DNA of 7,981 nt, taken from contig CAYQYP010000021.1 of the NCBI GenBank assembly GCA_964421755.1, positions 1 through 7,981 on the forward strand. Direction: 5' to 3'. The notes below the pieces were generated by a model, which did not search any database, was not told the origin of the DNA, and saw only the letters and a program-made list of their open reading frames with translations. Position 1 is the first letter of the stretch, and the number at the start of each line of letters is the position of its first letter. Below are positions 1 through 6,400 of the stretch, one piece after another. The translations under genes and the position numbers were made by a program. The DNA is from CAVUUN01 sp964421755 (GTDB lineage Bacteria; Acidobacteriota; UBA6911; RPQK01).

Positions 1-132
1 CCCGCCAGGGCCTCGGCCCTCCGGGTGGCGGCGGGACGGCCTCGCTTGCTTTGTCGCTCCTCCTCGACGATGCTCCGGCATCGCCTTCGTCGTCGCTTCG
101 CGCCATCGAGGCCGTCGCGCTCGCCACAAACG
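1..132. other. GC-rich non-coding tail with nested hairpins
   Basis: I see no convincing coding frame here. The stretch lies directly downstream of the minus-strand sigma factor. It contains an exact 10-bp inverted repeat (GACGGCCTCG at 35-44, complement at 107-116). Inside that is a tight hairpin (CGATGC at 68-73, loop TCCG, GCATCG at 78-83). A second palindrome, AGGGCCTCGGCCCT, lies at 7-20. It could help end transcription of the sigma gene, although no T-tract is visible, or it could be one copy of a dispersed GC-rich intergenic repeat. The structures are seen directly; the role is inference. Confidence 0.4.
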
Positions 133-903
133 TTACCGTATGTCTGAAACGAGGCACTTAGGTTCGGCTCCGAATAAATGTCGTGCTTCGGCCTGGAATT
201 CGCTTTCCGTTGCACAGAGATCGCGCAGTCGCTGAAGCACGAGTTCCCGGAACTGCCGTCGTGCGGAGGCGAGGTAGTTCGTCACCTGAACCGCCGATAG
301 ACCGAGGTCCGCGCCCAGTTGGCCATATGTCAGGCGTTCCGCCGAGGGCTCGAGGTCATATCTCGAGAAGACCTCGAAGACATGTCCCCTGCCTGAGCTC
401 CGGCACGACTCCCGCAGATCTTCGACCGCCAGTTGAAAGAGGCTCCTGACCCATTCCCTGTGAAACAGCTCTTCGGGATCCGGACAACCATGTTCCGATC
501 CCTGCAGCAGCTCGCTTTCTGCGACAACGCAGTCGAGGGGCAGGTTCTGTATCTGGCCTCCCCGCTTCAGCCGGCTGGCCGACTTCAGCTGGTTGGCGAC
601 GAATCCGTCGATGCAGGTTCTCAGATAGGTGCGGAACCGGGTACGCGCGGGGTCATAACGTTGGAGGTAATCCTTCTCGAGCGCGTGGGCGAAGAAATCC
701 TGAGTCCAGTCCTTCGCGTCTTCGTTCGACGCGCGCCAGTGGATACGGATGTACTTGTAGACCGGCTTCCAGTAGGCAGAGATGAGCGTGGAGAACGCTG
801 CCCGCCGGCATGAGGGGTCCATGTCACGCACTCGCGCGATCAGCGAGACGCCCGTGGCCGGGAAGCCCCGAGCTGGTCCACCAAGCTCTGTATCCTTGTC
901 CAT
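133..903 (-). CDS. RNA polymerase sigma factor, sigma-70 family (ECF-like)
   Basis: This is a sigma factor of 256 residues that should direct core RNA polymerase to a dedicated promoter set in the cytoplasm. After a variable N-terminus with a GFPATGVSLI segment (residues 13-22), region 2 runs from about 38 to 110. It includes EDAKDWTQDFFAHALEKDYL (61-80), the usual core-binding segment, then FRTYLRTCIDGFVANQL and a basic RLKRGG (111-116). Region 4 is at about 190-229, with an HTH in LTYGQLGADLGLSAVQVTNY (191-210) and a following basic helix. The 75-residue linker is longer than in minimal ECF factors. FPAT-type N-termini are known from planctomycete and acidobacterial ECF-like factors, often found near Ser/Thr kinases; no kinase or anti-sigma gene lies in this window. 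The ATG at 903 has no strong Shine-Dalgarno, so the exact start is less certain than the family. It is transcribed divergently from the secreted protein gene at 1129. Confidence 0.88.
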   Translation of the reverse strand: MDKDTELGGPARGFPATGVSLIARVRDMDPSCRRAAFSTLISAYWKPVYKYIRIHWRASNEDAKDWTQDFFAHALEKDYLQRYDPARTRFRTYLRTCIDGFVANQLKSASRLKRGGQIQNLPLDCVVAESELLQGSEHGCPDPEELFHREWVRSLFQLAVEDLRESCRSSGRGHVFEVFSRYDLEPSAERLTYGQLGADLGLSAVQVTNYLASARRQFRELVLQRLRDLCATESEFQAEARHLFGAEPKCLVSDIR

Positions 904-1128
904 TGGTTCTTACTATCCACAATGACGAGCCGGGGTGCACGAGGGTTTCAGCTTACCGCCACGTGGCCGCGAGATACAACGGTCGGGGTTTTTCGCCGGC
1001 CTGGCTAAAGGAAACACCGCTTGACGTTGAATAGAAGGCAGTGAACGAGATCAGCGGTCTTCGCAGAACCGAGTTGAAGGAGAGAAATGAGAAGGCTAAT
1101 CTGTCTCATACCGATGGGAGGAACCAGA
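904..1128. other. Divergent intergenic region between sigma factor and secreted protein gene
   Basis: These 225 bases must hold the promoters of both flanking genes. I could not identify a convincing -35/-10 pair on either strand. A TTGACG at 1021-1026 (plus strand) resembles a -35, but no good -10 follows at 16-18 bases. On the minus strand, GATAGT (complement of 912-917) resembles a -10 without a partner. AAGGAG at 1077-1082 and GGGAGG at 1116-1121 are both Shine-Dalgarno-like and serve two possible starts of the plus-strand gene. Confidence 0.35.
1116..1121 (+). promoter_or_regulatory. Shine-Dalgarno that decides the GTG 1129 start
   Basis: GGGAGG lies seven bases before GTG 1129, close to ideal spacing. 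The upstream ATG at 1087 also has a purine-rich AAGGAG at 1077-1082, but only four bases away. GTG 1129 gives a clean signal peptide (basic KTR, then a hydrophobic run). ATG 1087 would put 14 extra residues with a glycine-rich kink ahead of it. I therefore prefer GTG 1129. Confidence 0.6.
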
Positions 1129-1659
1129 GTGAAAACACGAATGATTCTGACAATACTTGCAGCGATCCTGATTCTTTTGCCGCCGTTGGCCATGGGAGAA
1201 GAGAAGCAGGCAGCCGGAACCTCTTCTGCAGCCCATAAAGCCTTTGAAAGCTTGAAGAAGCTGACGGGTGAGTGGGAAGGCCAGGCAGGGGGCGAAAAGG
1301 TGGGGGTCGTTTACCGCCTGACCGGTGCAGGGTCCGCCTTGATGGAGACGCTCTTGCCGGGTACTCCGCACGAAATGGTGAGCATGTACCATATGAATGG
1401 CCCTGAGCTGGTCATGACGCATTACTGTGCCGAGGGGAACCAGCCTCATCTGAAATTCGACGCTGCCGCTTCAAAGCCCGATCGTTTCGTGTTCACGTTC
1501 GTCAGCGGATCGAACATGGACCCCGCCAAGGACAGCCATATCCATGGCGTTGTCTTCCGGCTGATCGACAATGATCACTTGGAAGGCGAATGGGAAAGCT
1601 ACAAAGACGGCAAGGCGGCAGATCACACCATGACGTTCGCGGTCACGCGCAAGAAGTGA
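1129..1659 (+). CDS. Secreted lipocalin-like (DUF1579-like) protein of unknown function
   Basis: This is a predicted exported protein of 176 residues from GTG 1129 (190 if the ATG at 1087 is used). Residues 1-22 form a signal peptide: KTR, then a hydrophobic run ending in LLPPLAMG. The mature part starts with an FESLKKLTGEWEGQ segment (39-52), the opening of many small beta-barrel proteins of the DUF1579/lipocalin-like type. It continues with alternating beta strands: GVVYRLTGAGSALMETLLPG (59-78), MVSMYHMNGPELVMTHYCAE (83-102) and a closing DHLEGEWESYKDGK (149-162). The conserved His/Cys-containing MTHYC could mark a ligand pocket, but no enzyme motif is visible. It stands alone between its divergent sigma neighbour and the peptidase gene, which is about 350 bases downstream on the same strand. 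The family assignment rests on pattern, and the function is unknown. Confidence 0.75.
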   Translation: MKTRMILTILAAILILLPPLAMGEEKQAAGTSSAAHKAFESLKKLTGEWEGQAGGEKVGVVYRLTGAGSALMETLLPGTPHEMVSMYHMNGPELVMTHYCAEGNQPHLKFDAAASKPDRFVFTFVSGSNMDPAKDSHIHGVVFRLIDNDHLEGEWESYKDGKAADHTMTFAVTRKK

Positions 1660-1676
1660 AGTCCATTGACGGACTT
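1659..1676 (+). terminator. Short hairpin at the stop codon, weak terminator candidate
   Basis: AAGTCC (1659-1664) and GGACTT (1671-1676) form a 6-bp stem with an ATTGAC loop. The stem begins at the last base of the stop codon. Only GTTAT follows, so it lacks a proper T-tract. Factor-independent termination here would be weak at best. Confidence 0.25.
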
Positions 1677-1701
1677 GTTATGAGCTGACGTCGTGCGGAG
1701 G

Positions 1702-1875
1702 GCGAGATCGGATGGAGCCGCGCACGAAAGCGAACGGCAGTGAGCGAGAGTAAGCGGACCACCAATCATTCGCTGAGTCGATATACTTTAAATACGAAGC
1801 AGTGGAGCGAATCAGGTGGTCCGCTTACTCTCGCTCGCTTCTCTCGCTGTCGTGCGCGGTTCCATTCGATCTCGC
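1702..1875. repeat. Large imperfect palindrome (174 bp), MITE-like or cruciform-forming
   Basis: The two halves are near reverse complements. The outer arms 1702-1733 and 1844-1875 match at 29 of 32 positions. The inner arms 1742-1763 and 1815-1836 match perfectly over 22 bases, and the pairing resumes beyond a two-base offset at ATTCGCT (1768-1774) and AGCGAAT (1806-1812). The centre is AT-rich, around 1781-1793. A 7-8 base unpaired bulge separates inner and outer arms. No transposase, open frame or target-site duplication is visible. It fills most of the gap between the secreted protein and the peptidase. It may be a degenerate non-autonomous element, an intergenic palindrome family, or an RNA hairpin ending upstream transcription. 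Confidence 0.7.
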
Positions 1876-1936
1876 ATCCACGTGAGGCTCGCCCAGTCCC
1901 ATAGGCTGTTAACAGACGCCTAAACATTTCAACACC

Positions 1937-1956
1937 CTCGCTGTCGTACGCGGCTC
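1937..1956. repeat. Third copy of the palindrome's 20-base motif
   Basis: CTCGCTGTCGTACGCGGCTC repeats the palindrome's right arm at 1843-1862 in direct orientation, 94 bases away, with two differences. The left arm around 1715-1732 is the inverted version. Three related copies within 250 bases point either to repeated insertion of the same element family or to clustered protein sites upstream of the peptidase. Confidence 0.5.
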
Positions 1957-1996
1957 TGAAAGAGACGCTGTTGCGCGACGCGGCAAAAAATGGCGC

Positions 1997-2002
1997 TATA
2001 CT
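1997..2002 (+). promoter_or_regulatory. Candidate -10 box for a leaderless peptidase transcript
   Basis: TATACT sits seven bases before ATG 2010, and no Shine-Dalgarno precedes that ATG. If it is a sigma-70 -10 hexamer, transcription would start at or within a base or two of the A of the start codon, giving a leaderless mRNA. The only upstream -35-like string, TTGCGC at 1971-1976, is 20 bases away, longer than the usual 17. The assignment is tentative. Confidence 0.35.
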
Positions 2003-2009
2003 CCCACCC

Positions 2010-2867
2010 ATGAAGAATCGAGCATACCTGGTCGTTCCGCTTTTCCTGCTCTTATTCGACGCCGGCCTGCTCGGCCAAGGCAAGAAAAGCGTCTTCATTA
2101 TCACTGACGCCGAAGGAGTGGCAGGCATCTGCCGGCAGGAACAAGTTGAGCCTACCGAATCGGAGCTCCGACAGTTGCTCACCGGGGAGATCAACGCCGC
2201 CGTCGATGGGTTTCTCGAAGGAGGGGTCGACGAGGTTATCGTCTGGGACGGGCACGACGGGAGCCGGACGCTCTCTGCGGCGACCATTCATCCGCAGGCA
2301 AAACTCCTGATCGGGGGATTGGGCGCCGGGATGAGCTTTGAACGAGGTTACTCCGCTATCGCCTTCCTGGGCCAGCACAGCATGGCGGGGGTGCGCACCG
2401 GCATCATGGCTCACAGCTATAGCTCGCTGGGAATCCAGGACATGCGGATGAATGGCAAGGCGGTCGGCGAGATCACCACCCGGGCCGCCTTGGCGGGGTG
2501 GTACAACGTGCCGGTGGTGTTCCTCTCAGGAGACCGGGCGGCTGCCGAAGAGCTCCAGGCGATCATACCCGACGCGGAAATCGCCGTTGTGAAAGAAGGC
2601 CTGGGACGCTATACCTGTCTGTCCCTTTCCGCACAGGCGTCCAGAGACCTGATTCGAGAGAAGGCGAGGAAGGCGGCGACCAAGATCGCAACAATCAAGC
2701 CGTACAGGATCGAAGGCCCGGTGACGATGGAGTACGAGTATACCACCCGTAACTCTTTGCCGCCGGGAGCTGAGAACCGTCCTGGAGCGCAAGTCGTGGA
2801 TGACAGGATAATCCGCTACTCGGGGAAGGACTTCTGGGAGGCGTGGGTGTTGTCGCAGAGGAACTGA
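2010..2867 (+). CDS. M55 family D-aminopeptidase (DppA-like), exported
   Basis: This is a zinc-type peptidase of 285 residues in family M55, whose reference member is Bacillus subtilis DppA, which removes N-terminal D-amino acids from short peptides. A signal peptide covers about residues 1-22 (MKNR, then LVVPLFLLLF, then GLLGQG). The catalytic domain follows at once. SVFIITDAEGVAGI (27-40) supplies Asp33 and Glu35. VIVWDGHDGS (76-85) supplies His82. AFLGQHSMAGVRTGIMAHSY (118-137) supplies His123 and the probable nucleophile His135. MNGKAVGEIT (147-156) supplies Glu154. These match the DppA metal ligands and catalytic His in order and spacing, so the enzyme should be active. Characterised DppA is cytoplasmic, so the signal peptide suggests periplasmic use, perhaps peptidoglycan peptides (inference). 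A TTG at 1971 would add 13 residues before the signal peptide; ATG 2010 fits better. The gene is isolated and converges on the small secreted protein gene. Confidence 0.92.
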   Translation: MKNRAYLVVPLFLLLFDAGLLGQGKKSVFIITDAEGVAGICRQEQVEPTESELRQLLTGEINAAVDGFLEGGVDEVIVWDGHDGSRTLSAATIHPQAKLLIGGLGAGMSFERGYSAIAFLGQHSMAGVRTGIMAHSYSSLGIQDMRMNGKAVGEITTRAALAGWYNVPVVFLSGDRAAAEELQAIIPDAEIAVVKEGLGRYTCLSLSAQASRDLIREKARKAATKIATIKPYRIEGPVTMEYEYTTRNSLPPGAENRPGAQVVDDRIIRYSGKDFWEAWVLSQRN

Positions 2868-2886
2868 CCGACTGACCGACTGACCA
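2863..2886 (+). repeat. 8-bp tandem repeat across the stop codon
   Basis: ACTGACCG occurs at 2863-2870 and 2871-2878, then once as ACTGACCA at 2879-2886, with a decayed ACTGCCGA after it. The array begins in the last codon of the peptidase gene and contains its stop. Because the unit is 8 bp, the TGA triplets at 2865, 2873 and 2881 fall in all three frames, so no readthrough frame stays open. Confidence 0.7.
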
Positions 2887-2905
2887 ACTGCCGACCGATC
2901 CGCAG

Positions 2906-2975
2906 GGAGCCACCCGGGCCGAAAAGCGGCGGATTCGCGGTTCAGAATCCGCCGCTTTTCGGCCCGGGTGGCTCC
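2906..2975. terminator. Perfect 31-bp stem hairpin between convergent genes
   Basis: Bases 2906-2936 and 2945-2975 pair without a mismatch around an 8-base loop (GCGGTTCA). The structure begins 38 bases after the peptidase stop and ends 33 bases before the stop of the convergent small-protein gene, so it is almost centred between them. That position fits a bidirectional terminator. The stem is much longer than ordinary intrinsic terminators and no T-tract follows on either strand. RNase III-type processing, 3'-end protection or a mobile palindrome are alternatives. Stem and position are certain; the role is inferred. Confidence 0.75.
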
Positions 2976-3008
2976 ATTCTGCTAGTCAGCTGCCGTGAGC
3001 GGTCAGTT

Positions 3009-3389
3009 CTATTTCACTCGCTTGGCGACCAGTTCCTCACTCGCGAAGTCGGCGACGTTTCGGGTGAATTTGATCTCGTCGCCAGAGACCTTTCCCTTGT
3101 AGGTGATGTGAATATCCTGATCTTGGAACTTCAGGTTCTCGACGAACGAAATGTCGTCTCCCTCAATCTTTCCTTCCTGGATCTCGACTTCCTGCTGGGA
3201 ATCGCCCCTAGTGCCCGTCGCCTTGCCCGACAGCTTGGTCCCGTCAACCTTGAAGTCGAAGACGTACTTCTGAACGCCAATCTGCGTGTCGAATTCGGCG
3301 GTCCATTTCCCGGACACGTCAGCGGCATAGATAACTGCCGTTCCCATAAGGACCAACGCTGCAAACGCGAAAAACCGATGTCGAATCAT
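3009..3389 (-). CDS. Small secreted beta-rich protein of an acidobacterial-type family
   Basis: This is an exported protein of 126 residues with unknown function. Residues 1-22 are a signal peptide: MIRHR, a hydrophobic run, then a VIYA-A cleavage context. The mature protein opens with ADVSGKWTAEFDTQIGVQKY (22-41) and is a series of short beta strands joined by charged turns (KVDGTKLSGKATG, GKIEGDDISF, YKGKVSGDEIKFTR), closing with ASEELVAKRVK. That layout suggests a small lipocalin- or jelly-roll-like fold. I recognise close look-alikes in acidobacterial genomes, where they are mostly hypothetical; no catalytic motif is visible. The start is well supported, because AGGAGG lies four bases before the ATG (complement of 3393-3400). 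The gene begins 36 bases after the stop of the subtilase on the same strand and has no visible promoter of its own, so co-transcription is likely. Confidence 0.82.
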   Translation of the reverse strand: MIRHRFFAFAALVLMGTAVIYAADVSGKWTAEFDTQIGVQKYVFDFKVDGTKLSGKATGTRGDSQQEVEIQEGKIEGDDISFVENLKFQDQDIHITYKGKVSGDEIKFTRNVADFASEELVAKRVK

Positions 3390-3425
3390 GATCCCTCCTC
3401 GTCTCTCCGTCCATCTTGACGCCCT

Positions 3426-6400
3426 CTACGGCAAGACGTAAAGAATCGGTAAATCAAAGATCCGTAGGGTGTCGATCGTCCGCCGGACCGGGATTCCTTC
3501 CAGGCCGGTTTTCTGTTTCCATTCGTCGAGCAACGCGGCACCCGCCTGCGCCTGCGGGTTGTCGAGGACGAATTCGATCCCAGGCGTGTCCTCGTTCGGG
3601 TAAACGTAGACCAGGGATGGCTGGCTGCTCACTGGGTAGAGGGCGAAGTACTCGCCGGTGCCTCCGAGCATGAAGTCGCCGTTCTTGTCATTACCGGCGA
3701 CGACGATGTATGAGCCGACCGCAGTCGGTGGCATCTGGAAGACATAGCCCTCTTCGAACGTGGCTGATGCCTGGCCCATGTTTTCAAGCGTCATCGGATC
3801 GAGCGCCAGCACGTAGATCTCGCCGATATCCGCGGCGCCCGCTCCGCCCACCTGCATGGTGACGGTGACTTCAGCAGTCCCGCCGTTGGTGGAAGTAAAG
3901 TTGATCTTGCCCGTGTAGGTTCCCTTGGGCCTGGCCGTCCTGTCGACGCGTACGGTTAATGCGAGCCCGTTGCTGGTCAGAGTGGGTGAAGCGCTCAGCC
4001 AGCTTCCGCTCGGTGACAGCGAAAAGGCAATGCCGAGCAGGCGGCCCGCGCCCGCGTTGAATGCCGTGACCGACAGCTCGGTGTCCTGATCGCCGAAATC
4101 CAGAGCCGTTGTGGTGACTGCCAGCCTGGGTATTGTGGACGGAGTTCCCTTGGCTTCCAGCACAGCCTTGTAAGCATCAACCAGGCCGGCACCATACATG
4201 TTGTCCTTGCCCGGCGGACCCAGATCTATCGCGGTGCTCTGCAGAATAGCCTTGGCTTCGTCAGCCCGCATGCCCGGTTTCACCGCCAGCATCAGCGATA
4301 CGACGCCAGCCACGTGTGGGGCAGCCATCGACGTGCCCTGGTAAAAGTAGTACTTCTCCGCGTCTTCACTCGATGTCTTCTTCCAGGCGGTGCTCAGAAC
4401 CCCGTCGCTCTTACCGTCCTTATTAAGGTCTGCGGCCGTATTCCCGCCGGGCGCGACCACCGTGATCTTCTCACCAAAATTCGAGTACGGGGCCTTTTCG
4501 CCGGACAGATCCACGGCGCCCACGTTGATCACGTCGTCGTACCAGGCCGGGTAGGTGGGCGTGTCGACATTGTCATTTCCGGCCGAGGCCACGATGATGA
4601 CTCCCCTGTCGATTGCCCGCTTTACCGCGTCGCGCAGCGTGAAGGAATCGCTTGGGCCACCCAGGCTCATGTTGATCACATGCGCGCGTTTCGAGCCGGT
4701 CCCGTCCGTGGCCACACTGGGGAGTCCTGCGGCATAGAGGATCGCTTGCGAGATGTCGTAGAGCGAGCCGCTTCCATTGAGTCCGAGGGCTCGCAGCGTC
4801 ATCAGCTTGCACAGCCAGTTCACGCCTGCGACCCCGTTGTCGTTGTCCGTCGCGGCGCCGATTGTGCCGGCTACGTGTGTGCCGTGGTAGCTGCTGCGCG
4901 CCCCGGTCGGGTCATCGCCGGGGTCGTCGGCGTCGGCGTCAATGCCGTTGCCATCGAGCGCCTTCTGCTGGTCACTAATGAAATCGTACTGTCCCCCGTT
5001 CAGTCGCGCCCCCAAATCCGGGTGTAGGAACTTTGCCCCTGTATCGATCACGGCTACCACGGTGCTCGACGAGCCCTTCGTTTCGTCCCACGCGGCGGGG
5101 AGGTTCATGAGCGGATAGTGCCACTGGAAATGGTAATGGTCATCGTCCGGAACGGCGTGCGCGTGGAAGAGGTAATTGGGCTCGGCGTACAGCACGTCCG
5201 GGTCGCCGTTCAGGGTCTCGACCATGTCCAATGTCGAGGATTTGGCAACCGCTATCTCCGGAGAAGCCTTGTCGTTCGCGTCGTACGACAGCGCAACGGA
5301 GAGCTCGGCAGAATCGAGGAGGCTCACTCCGCCTTGGACATGGTGCTTCAGCCGGAGACCCAATCGCGTGCTGAGCTGATTGATCCGCTCAGGCGATGCT
5401 TCGGCCCGCAACTTGACGATCATCTCACCCGGGATGAACTCCTTTTGCGGGTCGAGCGGGACCCCTTTGGCGAGGCTTGCGGGGTATTTCCTGGTCTTTA
5501 GAAGCGCCGACATTGATGCCGGTGTGCTAAGAGTCGAGGCGCCAGGCGTCACCTTTCCGGAAATCGTCCCGTTTCCAAGTTGCGGCGGCACGGCGCTCAG
5601 GGACTCGACCGCTGGAAAGACGGGCATATAAAGGAATAGCTCGAACGAATAAATTGGGACGTCCGAACTGACCGTGATGAATCCGCGCAGCTGCTGGAAT
5701 CCAGGCGCGCTGTCCTTGACGATGTCGCTCAAGACGCGCGGTCTGTGCTCGTAGCCTTTGAGCTCGAAGCCTCCATTCCCGGTCCAGTTACCGTCCAGGT
5801 CGTACACGTCGACCTCGATCCATGCCGGATCTGGATTCGGGTTCAGGAAAGTTATTCCGGTCACGAACCCGGCCCCCTCGGCAACTTGTGAAAACACGAA
5901 GTCAGTGACCGGGCTGGCCTGGAGTTGGACCGAGGACAGGAACTTCTTGCCGGAACCCTCGTCACCAAAGCTCACGTCGCCGACAATCCCGGAGGTATCG
6001 CTGTCGACGCGGATCCAGCCGACGAAGTCCACGGGGAGGGTGGGGAAGAGCACCCGCGTCTTCTCCTTGATCAGGCTGTTTTTCGGGATGGTGACGAGCT
6101 TGGAAACGACCGGTTGGGTGCTCACCCCCGTCCGGTACGCCGCTAGCTTTACATTAGCGGCCAAACTGGTCGGATTGATGATCGTGATCTCCGACGTGTA
6201 GCCGTAGCCCTCGGCCAGCTGAGCGCCAAACAAGGCCACGGGAATTTTGTTTCCCACGGATGCCTGAACGGCGTTTCGCCCTGCAATTGAGTTGTTGTTC
6301 CCGAACTGTTCGTAGCCGAAGATCCCCCTTGTAGAACTCACCCGGACGTAGCATTTGGCGGGGAGGGTAACTCCGGGGAAGATGTCGGACAGTCTAGCGG

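Noticed and set aside
433..813. 126-codon plus-strand open frame
   Set aside because: It is antisense to the sigma factor, which has clear regions 2 and 4.
1971..2009. TTG start for the peptidase at 1971
   Set aside because: It would put a charged 13-residue segment before a good signal peptide and would read through the likely promoter -10. ATG 2010 is the better start.
1970..2095. Riboswitch or structured leader upstream of the peptidase
   Set aside because: The probable -10 lies next to the start codon, and I could not assign any known riboswitch core in the sequence before it.
1766..2287. 173-codon minus-strand open frame
   Set aside because: It overlaps the palindrome and the start of the peptidase gene in antisense. 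It is serine- and proline-rich with no motif.
2863..2975. CRISPR-like array or phage attachment site
   Set aside because: The tandem units are only 8 bp without spacers, and the adjacent structure is a single inverted repeat. No cas or integrase gene is present.
4314..5027. 237-codon plus-strand open frame
   Set aside because: It is antisense to the catalytic domain of the protease, whose motifs are intact. The product is a His/Val/Gly/Arg-rich shadow with no recognisable fold.
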